From NCBI RefSeq assembly GCF_042686025.1, contig NZ_JBHUOZ010000003.1:496001-560000 (forward strand): 64,000 bases of DNA, written 5' to 3'. The translations under genes were made by a program, and so were the position numbers. Source of the stretch: Terrimonas rubra (GTDB lineage Bacteria > Bacteroidota > Bacteroidia > Chitinophagales > Chitinophagaceae). Below are positions 18,299-26,425 of the stretch, one piece after another (position 1 is the stretch's first letter; every line of letters begins with the position of its first letter). The notes beneath the pieces were generated by a model. The model had not been told where the DNA came from. It ran no database searches and saw nothing but the letters and a program-made list of their open reading frames with translations.

Positions 18299-18861
18299 AA
18301 TGTAGTATCTATTTTTAAACTGTGTAAGGAAAGGGATGCCAGTCCGCGGGTAAAGCCTACCTCGTAAGACTTAAATAAGCCGGTCATATATAAGGCTTCA
18401 TTTTCAAGGTCTTCTTTCATACGGTTTAACTCCTCCACATGTTTCTCGTAGGTTATTTTTTTTGATCTTAATAACTCTACCACATCCGTTAACCCGGCCT
18501 GTCCCCGGGAGTGAATATGAAAATCAATCTCCCTTAACATATCCTCATACTTTAGAAAAACCTGCTTGAACTTTATCTCCAGGCTGCTGCGGATGATCGC
18601 TATATTCGACTCCTTATAAGATTTATCGGGGTTGGTCAGCGCATCGGTATAAGCTTTGTTTTCATAGTCTTCTTTTAAAAAACCATAAATGATATCGATA
18701 GGCAGTTTGGAGCCGTATTCGAGTGAATGCAGTCCGTTTTCTCCGGTAGGGTCGGAATTGTCTATAAAATCTTCTTCCTTTATCTCAGGAAGTTCTGTCT
18801 TTACGGCCGGTAGTTCAATGACTTCCGGCTTTTTAGTTTTGAATATGTCAAAAAAGCCCAT
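18295..18861 (-). CDS. Unknown 188-residue acidic/helical protein
   Basis: Not recognised. It has a short FFDIFKTKK opening, an acidic linker and a long helical region (about 85-175). No signal or membrane segment. ATGA overlap with the DUF4407 gene suggests the two products are made in fixed ratio and may bind each other. Confidence 0.65.
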   Translation of the reverse strand: MGFFDIFKTKKPEVIELPAVKTELPEIKEEDFIDNSDPTGENGLHSLEYGSKLPIDIIYGFLKEDYENKAYTDALTNPDKSYKESNIAIIRSSLEIKFKQVFLKYEDMLREIDFHIHSRGQAGLTDVVELLRSKKITYEKHVEELNRMKEDLENEALYMTGLFKSYEVGFTRGLASLSLHSLKIDTTL

Positions 18862-18882
18862 TGTGTTAGTTTATGGCGGTGA

Positions 18883-19155
18883 TTAAATATATTTTATTGG
18901 TATTTTATAACGGTAGTGTCCTCTGCTATGACAACTTTCGCATAAAGTAGTTAGGAGGTTGTCATGATAATCCCAGGGGTCCACATGTTTGTGTAAGCGC
19001 TTGATGATATGGTACTGTTTGTGGTGAACATGCAGTCTCCCTTCGTTCTTACCACAAATGGTACATTGATTACTGTCGCGTTGTAAAATACGTTTGCGCT
19101 TGGCGATCCATTTCGGATCAAAAAGTTTTTCTCCGTAGTATACCTTGTCTGTCAT
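18883..19155 (-). CDS. HNH endonuclease
   Basis: The protein has 90 residues from the ATG at 19155. A longer form from 19263 would overlap the nuclease gene upstream and add residues without family match. The zinc-binding HNH pattern is complete: C31xxC34, the HH pair at 44-45, and C72xxCH at 72-76. It cuts DNA by a metal-dependent mechanism in most relatives. Very small, with no separate DNA-binding domain, so a partner may supply specificity. It lies inside the seven-gene cluster. Confidence 0.85.
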   Translation of the reverse strand: MTDKVYYGEKLFDPKWIAKRKRILQRDSNQCTICGKNEGRLHVHHKQYHIIKRLHKHVDPWDYHDNLLTTLCESCHSRGHYRYKIPIKYI

Positions 19156-19244
19156 GGTTGTCTTTATATATGGTGTGCTAAAATCTGCAGCCAAGATATA
19201 AAGCGGATAGGCTTTGTTTTTACGGGAAACCGGAATAGCCTGTG

Positions 19245-19772
19245 TTATCTTTTTTTTCTCCATAACCAGGGGGCCACCGGCTCTGTGCCGGACCATATAC
19301 CCACACCTTCTTCTCTTGCCGTAATTTCCAATGCGGCATATACAGCGTTGTCAGAATATTTTTTATAATGCCAGGCAAGCCCGTTTTTAACTAATTCCAT
19401 ATTTACATTTCTGCCGTCATCAAGCAGGATCTCTGCGATCAGTCTTTTATTACGATCGTATACATCTTGATGCAGTATGGTCACATACTTGCCAAAGCAG
19501 AGATCGGATGCAAATTGTTTTGCCTGCTGACTGAAGGGTTGTTTTTTCTCCGGGCAGTCAATATGGGCCAGTCTGACGACCAGTTCTTGCCGGCCGGCCA
19601 GTAAAACAAAAGTGTCACCGTCTTTGATCCGTACTACTTTATAAGTTGTTTGGTAGGATGGGATATTGGCTCCGTATTTAAAACCAGGTGCAGGTGGTTT
19701 TTCTTTTCTTCCGAAAAAATGAATGCAGGCTGCCAGTATAAACAGCAAAATAATAATACGGCTGGGGAGCAT
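19245..19772 (-). CDS. Staphylococcal-nuclease-like lipoprotein
   Basis: The protein has 175 residues from the ATG at 19772 (a GTG at 19790 is less likely). Lipobox ILAAC makes Cys16 the lipid anchor. The SNase fold is intact: KDGDTF, the RLAHIDCPE segment with the catalytic Arg/Glu pair (R67, E75), and the DRNKR segment with the second catalytic Arg. Such enzymes cut DNA and RNA with calcium, here at the envelope. It is the second gene of the cluster, 69 bases after the membrane protein. Confidence 0.88.
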   Translation of the reverse strand: MLPSRIIILLFILAACIHFFGRKEKPPAPGFKYGANIPSYQTTYKVVRIKDGDTFVLLAGRQELVVRLAHIDCPEKKQPFSQQAKQFASDLCFGKYVTILHQDVYDRNKRLIAEILLDDGRNVNMELVKNGLAWHYKKYSDNAVYAALEITAREEGVGIWSGTEPVAPWLWRKKR

Positions 19773-19841
19773 ATGTAATGTCTTTTGCACAAAGTATACA
19801 TGCCCCGGGAGCGGAGGTGAGGGAAAACCGTAAAGCCGGGA

Positions 19842-20759
19842 TTAATTTGTGCGGGAAAGAATATACTTGTCAATGATATAGGCTGTGGCGGGTTTCAGTC
19901 TTTTTTTAATCTCTACAGGATGCATGCCATCAGCTGTATAAAATTCAATGTCGCCACCGTTTTTTATATACCATACCCTCCCTACATGATTTTGTGTGAT
20001 CGTATCCGGCCGGGTAATCTTCCGGAAATGCTGCAGTTTAAAACTGTCCAGTGCAATGACTAAGCCGTCTTTTTTATCCTGACAGGATACCTGTTCATAA
20101 TGATCGCCTGTCCAGTACATACAGGCTTCGGGGCCGTTCAGGGTTTTTCCCATAACCATGGGTGTATCGGATGTAGATTTATTGCTGTTGTATATTATAT
20201 ATATACCGGTGATAACAAAAATCAGAATGCTCGTATAAATTCCAATCTTTTTTAAAGAATGCTTTTTGGGGGAGCTGTATACAGTATGTTCAGGCTCCGG
20301 TGGTATGGGAGGAACTTTCCCTCCTTCTTTTTCTTTGGGTGGAATTTTGTCCGGTTGCTCTTCATTTGATGGATTAGTCTCCGTATTTGTAAAATCTTTT
20401 GACAAAGGGCTATTGAAAACATCAAAAGGCCTGGGTTCAAAATTAATCAGCCAGGCAAGTAGTTCAATATTAATATCATCAGTTTTTCTTTCCGGGTTTC
20501 GTAAAATATTGACAAGAGGTCTAAAACGATCAATATCACATTTGTCAATGAGTTTTGGATATTGAGTAATGTCATCAGTAGGGCCAAAGAAAAACCTTAA
20601 TATATGCTCATCTTTTCTTTTAAATCTTTCTTTAAAAACAAGCAGGCATTCGTCTCTCAGTTTGGCTGGGGTCGGATGGACTAATGCAGGTGAAAGAGCG
20701 CTTGACGCTCTTTTAGTTTTATATTCTTGTAGAACTTGTTTTGCGTAAACTGAAGACAT
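19842..20759 (-). CDS. Single-pass membrane protein of unknown function
   Basis: The protein has 305 residues. A soluble N-terminal domain (1-110) is followed by an acidic/proline-rich linker, one membrane helix (about 170-190) and a C-terminal domain with CMYWTGDHYE, a short motif I believe is shared by other Bacteroidota proteins of unknown function. This resembles a signal-transducing or anchoring protein with a periplasmic sensor end. It is the first gene of the cluster; a CGGAAT repeat array lies at once upstream. Confidence 0.7.
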   Translation of the reverse strand: MSSVYAKQVLQEYKTKRASSALSPALVHPTPAKLRDECLLVFKERFKRKDEHILRFFFGPTDDITQYPKLIDKCDIDRFRPLVNILRNPERKTDDINIELLAWLINFEPRPFDVFNSPLSKDFTNTETNPSNEEQPDKIPPKEKEGGKVPPIPPEPEHTVYSSPKKHSLKKIGIYTSILIFVITGIYIIYNSNKSTSDTPMVMGKTLNGPEACMYWTGDHYEQVSCQDKKDGLVIALDSFKLQHFRKITRPDTITQNHVGRVWYIKNGGDIEFYTADGMHPVEIKKRLKPATAYIIDKYILSRTN

Positions 20760-20785
20760 TGCTATAAAAATTTTAAGTACAAGAG

Positions 20786-20851
20786 CCGGAATTATCGGAA
20801 TTGCTCCGGCATAATCGGAATCTATTCGGAATTGCCGGAATTATCGGAATC
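20786..20851. promoter_or_regulatory. Phased CGGAAT repeat array upstream of the cluster
   Basis: Six copies of YCGGAAT(T/C) at 20786, 20795, 20815, 20826, 20835 and 20844, plus a degenerate one at 20806, are spaced 9-11 bases apart (one helical turn). Two 17-base stretches (20785-20801 and 20834-20850) are identical. The array sits 27 bases upstream of the first gene of the minus cluster, a position for a regulator binding cooperatively on one face of the DNA. Confidence 0.7.
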
Positions 20852-21118
20852 GTTTGCTAATCAACGTATTACCCCCTTCTATCTTCGTTTTGCGAATCGG
20901 TTAAAACTCCTTTGCTAAGAGTTGCACTGTACAGGGCCGGTTTCGCAACGGTATTGAAAACGGTCGTTGAAAAAAGGATGGGAAGCCTCTTTAAAAGCTT
21001 CCGCAATCAGTACCACTCCCACTTCCCGCAACAGGTAAGTAGCGCTGCTTACCCACTATCTCCTGCACCGGCCTGTTCGCCGGCAGCAGTATCCATTCAT
21101 AATTAAAAACTTAAAAAA
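20852..21118 (+). promoter_or_regulatory. Hairpin-rich leader of the 54-residue peptide
   Basis: About 270 bases with no credible gene. A TATCTTCG box (20880-20887) could be the plus-strand -7 element. Downstream lie inverted repeats at 20921-20925/20945-20949, 20981-20986/20997-21002, about 21036-21053 and 21068-21072/21079-21083. This would give the peptide mRNA a long folded leader. No known riboswitch consensus was matched. Confidence 0.45.
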
Positions 21119-21283
21119 ATGATATCGTTGATATTAGCATTTTGGCTGTCCTTTTTTGCAGGACAATGTGATACAAACAATAATAATGATGAAACTACCA
21201 TCATCGTCATGGGTGATGATGATACCGGTGGAGAAACAGGACATATTCCTCCTACTCCTCCCATCAAACCTCCCAAACCTTAG
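21119..21283 (+). CDS. 54-residue secreted Pro-rich peptide
   Basis: ATG 21119 to TAG 21281-21283. Residues 1-15 are a hydrophobic signal-like segment ending near FFAGQC, followed by an Asn/Asp stretch, a GDDDTGGETGH part and a proline-rich tail ending PPKP. Its own terminator follows at 21303. The Cys17 after a hydrophobic run could be a lipid anchor or free thiol. It sits just before a sensor kinase gene. A role as an extracellular signal or envelope peptide is a guess. Confidence 0.6.
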   Translation: MISLILAFWLSFFAGQCDTNNNNDETTIIVMGDDDTGGETGHIPPTPPIKPPKP

Positions 21284-21302
21284 TATTAACTAAGCAATGT
21301 TT

Positions 21303-21335
21303 AATAAGGCAAGATCTGTTCTTGCCTTATTTTTT
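21303..21335 (+). terminator. Intrinsic terminator after the small peptide
   Basis: An 11-bp perfect stem (21303-21313 with 21321-21331) followed by a T-run. It lies between the peptide and the kinase gene and argues against translation starting before it. Confidence 0.85.
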
Positions 21336-21380
21336 ATCTACAATCTGCCAAATGTATTATTTTTAAGACAAATAATTGTT

Positions 21381-23024
21381 GTGAGAAATTTATTATCCTG
21401 CCTGCTGGTAGCTGGTCTGGCCTTATATATCTTATCCTGCGGCAAGATACATAAAGTAGATCCTATTATCATAGCAGAAGACTATAAAAAAGGAGAATCA
21501 CTTTTTAATGAAGGGAATGATTCGGCTTTTTATTACTTCAATCGTTCTGCCAGCAGATCAACCGATAGTTTACAAGTGGCCATGGCTTATACTTATATGG
21601 CTATCATTCAGGCATATGCCGGCGACAACCTGGGTAGCCAGGAAAACCTGTTGCAGGCACTGAAACTGATGGATGAAAATGATGAAAGAGATCATCATGT
21701 GCTGCTGTCCTGTTATAACCAGCTGGCCAATGCAAACCTGAATATGAAGAACTATGAAGTTGCTATCACTTATTATGATAAGGCTTTGAAACTCATAGAA
21801 GATAAGCCATTCCGGTGGATCACGCTCAATGGCAAAGCCGTGGCTTATCAAAAGCTGAAACAGTACGACGAGGCATTGGCTATCTATCATGCTATATTAA
21901 ATGATACGGTTACCAACCCCAAAGAGTATGCAAGAATTATCACCAACAGGGCTTATACCGGTTGGTTAAAAGATGCCGCCTATCCTGCAGACCGGGAGAT
22001 GAAGGAGGCACTTCTTATACGGGAACGGGAAGAGGATCAATGGGGGTTGAATACCAGTTATGCCCGGCTGGCAGATTATTATGCGGCCTCAAAGCCAGAC
22101 TCGGCCTTGGTATATGCCGGTAAAATGCTGGCTATTGCTAAACAGCTCAACAGTCCCGATGATGAACTGGAAGCATTACAGAAGCTGATCCCCTTAAGCG
22201 CCGCCGCCGCTATGAAGCAATACTTTGAGCGCTACCATTTCCTGAATGATAGTTTACAGGCAAGCCGTAACAATGCCAAAAACCAGTTTGCGTTGATACG
22301 TTACGAATCGGAAAAGCATAAAAACGAGAACCTGGGCCTGCAGAAGGAAAATGCCGAAAAGAAATTAGACCTTATTATTCAACAGGTGAGTTTTGCTGGG
22401 GCGCTTGTACTGGCGGTGATCGCATTCTGGTGGTACAGAAAACGTAAACAGCAGGCTATCCGGGAGCAGCAATTTAAAACATCACAAAAGGTTCACGATG
22501 TAGTAGCGAATGGATTATATAGTATCATCACAAAAATTGAGCATCACCCGCAAATACAAAAAGACCAGCTGCTGGATGACCTGGAAACGCTTTACGATCG
22601 CTCCAGGGATATTTCTTATGAACCGGCGGTAACCGTTTCGCAGGATTACCATGAGGAGATCGCCAGCCTGCTTAGCTCTTTTAGTGCTGACAATACCGCC
22701 GTATCCATTGCAGGCAATACACCTGCATTATGGAGCCGGGTGTCGGCAAAAGCCCGGAATGAGCTTAAACATATCCTGCAGGAGTTAATGGTGAATATGA
22801 AAAAACATAGCGCTGCACAAAATGTCGGTATTAGGTTTATGCAGCAGGAAAAACAGCTTGAAATACGGTATACGGATGACGGAGTAGGCCTGCCCCAGGG
22901 CTTTAATTATGGTAATGGTCTTACCAGTACGGAAAACCGTATTAAAAGTATTGGAGGGCATCTTAGTTTTGGCCAATCGGCATCAGCCGGTTTAACAATC
23001 CATATGTTTATTCCAATTGCTTAA
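21381..23024 (+). CDS. TPR sensor histidine kinase (lipoprotein N-terminus)
   Basis: The protein has 547 residues from GTG 21381. An ATG at 21297 lies inside the preceding terminator and is rejected. Residues 1-20 end in a lipobox (YILSC, Cys20). Six or so TPR-like helical repeats follow (about 40-310), then a coiled segment, one membrane helix (about 336-356), the dimerisation helix with KVHDVVANGLY (His phospho-acceptor) and an HATPase domain with N-box ELMVNMKKHS and G-box DDGVG. The TPRs are probably periplasmic. The response-regulator gene follows by 4 bases. Confidence 0.87.
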   Translation: MRNLLSCLLVAGLALYILSCGKIHKVDPIIIAEDYKKGESLFNEGNDSAFYYFNRSASRSTDSLQVAMAYTYMAIIQAYAGDNLGSQENLLQALKLMDENDERDHHVLLSCYNQLANANLNMKNYEVAITYYDKALKLIEDKPFRWITLNGKAVAYQKLKQYDEALAIYHAILNDTVTNPKEYARIITNRAYTGWLKDAAYPADREMKEALLIREREEDQWGLNTSYARLADYYAASKPDSALVYAGKMLAIAKQLNSPDDELEALQKLIPLSAAAAMKQYFERYHFLNDSLQASRNNAKNQFALIRYESEKHKNENLGLQKENAEKKLDLIIQQVSFAGALVLAVIAFWWYRKRKQQAIREQQFKTSQKVHDVVANGLYSIITKIEHHPQIQKDQLLDDLETLYDRSRDISYEPAVTVSQDYHEEIASLLSSFSADNTAVSIAGNTPALWSRVSAKARNELKHILQELMVNMKKHSAAQNVGIRFMQQEKQLEIRYTDDGVGLPQGFNYGNGLTSTENRIKSIGGHLSFGQSASAGLTIHMFIPIA

Positions 23025-23028
23025 TTAA

Positions 23029-23694
23029 ATGATTCAAAAAATACTAATTGCCGAAGATCACGAGAGTGCCAATATTTCTGTGCAAAAAACACTGGAAGAG
23101 CTGGGTGTCGTCAACCCGGATTATGTTTACTATTGCGATGATGCTTTATTAAAAATTAAAAAAGCAATAGAGGCAAATGACTCCTATGACCTGCTGATCA
23201 CGGATCTTTATTTTGAGAAGGATTATCGTCAACAACAAATTGACAACGGTGAAGCCCTGATCGAAGCCGTGCGCAAACTGCAGCCGGATATTAAGATCCT
23301 GGTATTCTCTGCAGAAACCAAACCTGCATTGGTACAAAGGTTGTTTAAACAGCTGCATATTGACGGGTATGTACGTAAAGCCCGGGGGGATGCCAGGGAA
23401 TTGATGAAAGCCATTAACAGTATTAAAGATAACCAGTCCTATATTCCGGCATTTGTAGCCGAACAGGCCAGGCAAAAAAAAGCGCATGACTTTACAACAT
23501 ATGATATTACTATATTGTCCCTGATGGTGTCGGGAAAGAAACAGCAGGAGATAGCAGATTACCTGAAAGAGCATAATATACCCGCTGCGGGCTTGAGCAG
23601 TATTGAAAAGCGACTAAAGTATATTAAGGAAGCGCTTGATTTTACGACAAATGAACAACTCATTGCACATTGTATTAAAATGGGGATTTTATAA
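23029..23694 (+). CDS. Response regulator with LuxR-like C-terminus
   Basis: The protein has 221 residues. The receiver domain (1-125) has the acidic pair ED at 9-10 and phospho-acceptor Asp59 in LLITDLYF, with Lys in the KARGD loop. The C-terminal part (about 155-221) has a LuxR-like helix-turn-helix (DITILSLMVSGKKQQEIADYL). It should be phosphorylated by the kinase encoded just upstream. Possible targets are the neighbouring genes, but no operator was found. Confidence 0.9.
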   Translation: MIQKILIAEDHESANISVQKTLEELGVVNPDYVYYCDDALLKIKKAIEANDSYDLLITDLYFEKDYRQQQIDNGEALIEAVRKLQPDIKILVFSAETKPALVQRLFKQLHIDGYVRKARGDARELMKAINSIKDNQSYIPAFVAEQARQKKAHDFTTYDITILSLMVSGKKQQEIADYLKEHNIPAAGLSSIEKRLKYIKEALDFTTNEQLIAHCIKMGIL

Positions 23695-23786
23695 TTTAGG
23701 GTTATTAGAAGACTGCTTTCCGGTTTTCCGTAAAATAAGTCTGAACACCTGTTCTACTTTTAAGGCATCAACTAAAATTAATAAAG

Positions 23787-23996
23787 ATGTCAAAAAGGTA
23801 TTATGTCAACAAAAAGGCACAGGCCAATGGAGATCATGAAGTGCACACGCATGATTGCGTCTACCGGCCTCAGCCAGCTAACGTGCTTGATCTGGGAATA
23901 CATAGTCACTGCCGTACGGCTGTAACGGAAGCTAAAAAACATTTCAGCCAGGTTAATGGCTGTAAGTACTGTTCCGGAGATTGTCATACCCAATAA
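23787..23996 (+). CDS. Small Cys/His-rich protein
   Basis: The protein has 69 residues. The pattern is HTHDC near the middle, then AVTEAKKHF and a closing NGCKYCSGDCHTQ. The four Cys with nearby His suggest a single zinc site. Proteins of this shape are frequent in Bacteroidota genomes, with unknown function. It is 10 bases before the next small gene and probably in the same transcript. Confidence 0.7.
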   Translation: MSKRYYVNKKAQANGDHEVHTHDCVYRPQPANVLDLGIHSHCRTAVTEAKKHFSQVNGCKYCSGDCHTQ

Positions 23997-24006
23997 ACGG
24001 TGTTGT

Positions 24007-24249
24007 ATGAAATTCGGATACAGGAAACCCTCTTTTAATAAAAGGCTGGCAGCGAGGACTTCGGTCAAGCGATACCTGCGGCATTCCATGGGGTGGAAGG
24101 CGCCTAAAGGTTGGGGCTGGCTTACTGATCCTAAGAAAGCGGCTTATAATAAAATATACAATAAAACATCGGCGGGTTGCCTGGTGATACTCCCGGTTAT
24201 AATGGGGATGACCATGTTGCTGCTTTTGCTGGTTATTAAAAATATATAA
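24007..24249 (+). CDS. Small basic protein with C-terminal membrane helix
   Basis: The protein has 80 residues from ATG 24007; a GTG 51 bases upstream would overlap the preceding gene. The N-terminal 45 residues are very basic (RKPSFNKRLAARTSVKRYLR, then WLTDPKKAAYNKIYNKTS); the end is one membrane helix. The PKKAAYNKIYNKT motif recurs in small proteins of plasmids, phages and accessory regions. Function unknown. Confidence 0.65.
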   Translation: MKFGYRKPSFNKRLAARTSVKRYLRHSMGWKAPKGWGWLTDPKKAAYNKIYNKTSAGCLVILPVIMGMTMLLLLLVIKNI

Positions 24250-24311
24250 AGCCTGTTGCTACCGGAGAACATCATTCAATTTATAACTGCTTATCAATAT
24301 GTAACAATTGA

Positions 24312-24524
24312 ATGAAGTCTGTCCTCTTATTATTCCTGCTTTCCGGCAGTATTGCCTGTAATACAGCCTCCACGGTGGTATACCTCTGTGATAGTACTGC
24401 CGCGCGGCGCTATCATTACCGGCAGGACTGCCGCGGATTAAAAAACTGTGGCTACCAGGTCCGTGAAGCCACTATTGATGAAGCCCGGGAAAAAGGTAAA
24501 ACACTTTGCGGTTGGGAGAAATAA
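24312..24524 (+). CDS. Small lipoprotein with Cys/His motif
   Basis: The protein has 70 residues. Lipobox GSIAC (Cys16). The rest carries YHYRQDCRGLKNCG and ends GKTLCGWEK, resembling the metal-binding appendage I recall at the end of some nuclease proteins, here as a separate product. It is 62 bases after the preceding small gene. Confidence 0.65.
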   Translation: MKSVLLLFLLSGSIACNTASTVVYLCDSTAARRYHYRQDCRGLKNCGYQVREATIDEAREKGKTLCGWEK

Positions 24525-24616
24525 TCATTCCGGCACCAATTGTTTACTGAATGAGGTTATGATACTCACGGGCCTTTCTATTACTATTTATCCATCATTT
24601 TGCTGTTAAAATTATT

Positions 24617-25690
24617 ATGGAGTCTGATTTAAAACTAAAACTGGAGCAATTGCACCAAAGAGTGGATGCCCTGAAAGGCCAGATCAATACGGAAGAAGCA
24701 ACGAAAAATGCTTTTGTGATGCCCTTCATCCAGATACTGGGTTATGATATCTTTAACCCTACGGAAGTAATTCCGGAATTCATTTGTGATATTGGTACCA
24801 AGAAAGGGGAGAAGGTTGATTACGTGATCAAAAAAGGGGATGAGCCTATCTTAATCATCGAGTGTAAACACTGGAAAGAAAATGCAGATGCACATAATTC
24901 CCAGCTACACCGTTATTACCATGTATCCAAGTCGAGGTTTGGGGTGCTGACCAATGGGCATATTTATAATTTCTATGCCGATCTCGAGAGACCGAATATC
25001 ATGGATGAAAAACCATTCTTTACACTCGATCTTTCTAACTTAAAAGATGCCAGCCTGAAGATATTGGAAAACTTTACCCGTAAAGGTTATAACCTGGAAA
25101 ACATCCTGGATTCGGCAGAAGCGTTAAAATACATCAAAGCCATTAGAAGCGAATTTGAAAAAGAGCTGCAGGAGCCTACGGACGATTTTGTACGACTGCT
25201 GGTAAACCGTTTCTTTGATAAAACCCTTACCGCCTCACGCCTGGCCACGTTTAAAGAGTATACACGTAAGGCACTTTCTAACTCCATCAACGAATCCATT
25301 AATTTCCGGTTAAAAAATGCTTTGAGCATTAATGATACGCTCCCTTCCAAAGAGGAACAGCAGACAACGGCAATTGATGACAATACAGATGGACCGAGAG
25401 TCGTGACTTCTGCGGAAGAAATAGAGGGCTCGCAGATTGTAAAAGCTATTTTGAGGGAAATTATACCTGCCGGCAGGATCGCATTCCGGGATACCCAATC
25501 TTATTTTGGTATCCTGCTGGATGATAATAACCGCAAACCATTATGCAGGCTGCATTTTAATTCTGCTAACAAATACCTGGAACTGTTTCATCAGGGTAAA
25601 GATAATGGTGAGAAAAAACTGCTCAACTCGCTCGATGATATTTATATGCACAAAGCTGAATTATTGGCTACGATAAAAAACTACGAATAA
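24617..25690 (+). CDS. HsdR_N-like (PD-(D/E)xK) protein
   Basis: The protein has 357 residues. The N-terminal half matches the HsdR N-terminal nuclease fold: Glu27, Asp68 in VDYVIK, and E82-C-K84 in LIIECKHW, followed by the conserved YYHVSKSRFGVLTNG. There is no helicase motor, methylase or specificity subunit nearby. The C-terminal half (about 250-357) is an unassigned domain with mixed strands. A stand-alone member of this type could be a defence nuclease or a repair factor. Confidence 0.8.
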   Translation: MESDLKLKLEQLHQRVDALKGQINTEEATKNAFVMPFIQILGYDIFNPTEVIPEFICDIGTKKGEKVDYVIKKGDEPILIIECKHWKENADAHNSQLHRYYHVSKSRFGVLTNGHIYNFYADLERPNIMDEKPFFTLDLSNLKDASLKILENFTRKGYNLENILDSAEALKYIKAIRSEFEKELQEPTDDFVRLLVNRFFDKTLTASRLATFKEYTRKALSNSINESINFRLKNALSINDTLPSKEEQQTTAIDDNTDGPRVVTSAEEIEGSQIVKAILREIIPAGRIAFRDTQSYFGILLDDNNRKPLCRLHFNSANKYLELFHQGKDNGEKKLLNSLDDIYMHKAELLATIKNYE

Positions 25691-25756
25691 GCTCACATAA
25701 ACGAACCGGTAACCAGGAAAAGTTATTTTACGGGACCCGGTCGCTGAAAACACACG

Positions 25757-26311
25757 ATGTACAAACTTTCGCCACATTTTGTTGCTTTTAGTCAGCTATC
25801 ACCTGTTCGTCAGGAATACAGTGATGCGGTTAAAAGCATTATAGCCCTGCTGGTAAATGGGTGGAATGCACCTACGGACCTGAAACAAATCCTGCAGGCA
25901 AATCATATAGGGGTTGTGGAGAGCTTAAAAATAGAAGCCTTGGACATGCTGGTCGCTTATGCCTGGTATATCCTGGAGGACCATCACATTAACGAGGCGG
26001 AGTATGCTGATTTTATAGCGCTGAAAAGAGTATTTAAAGTGAAAGAAGGTGATTTCTTTAAATTCAGGCAAAGTGAATTACAGGATATCCTGCGTGTACA
26101 ATTTTATAAAATTTACAGTGATGACAGGGTGGATACGATAGAAGCCTTAACCAAGGTAAACCTGCAATCATTATTTGATCTGAGTTATGAACAGTTTGAA
26201 CTTTTCAAACAGGACAGCGTGATATTTTCCCTGTTAAAAGGTGCGGATCCCTTACAATTGGATATTGCTAACGTATCAAAAGACTGGCTGCGTAAATGGC
26301 CCCGGCAGTAG
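25757..26311 (+). CDS. Unknown 184-residue helical protein
   Basis: Not recognised. It is mostly helical and acidic with a repeated DxxxxxxE pattern (YILEDHHINEAEYADFI) that vaguely recalls TerB-like bundles. No signal or membrane segment. It lies 66 bases after the HsdR_N-like gene and 114 before dGTPase, so cotranscription with the former is likely. Function unknown. Confidence 0.6.
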   Translation: MYKLSPHFVAFSQLSPVRQEYSDAVKSIIALLVNGWNAPTDLKQILQANHIGVVESLKIEALDMLVAYAWYILEDHHINEAEYADFIALKRVFKVKEGDFFKFRQSELQDILRVQFYKIYSDDRVDTIEALTKVNLQSLFDLSYEQFELFKQDSVIFSLLKGADPLQLDIANVSKDWLRKWPRQ

Positions 26312-26425
26312 CCAATATATATCACCGGGAAATGCCTCTGCATGGAATAGCAGGTATGATCGTCATGTTTTATGAAGATTATATTAATTATATCTTTAAC
26401 TATCTTCGTTTTTTATAAACGAGAA

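Noticed and set aside
20786..20851. CRISPR array
   Set aside because: Units are 8-9 bases with no spacers; a protein-binding array fits better.
20912..21106. 64-residue plus-strand frame in the leader
   Set aside because: Crosses several hairpins, no family pattern; the shorter frame at 21119 with signal and terminator is better.
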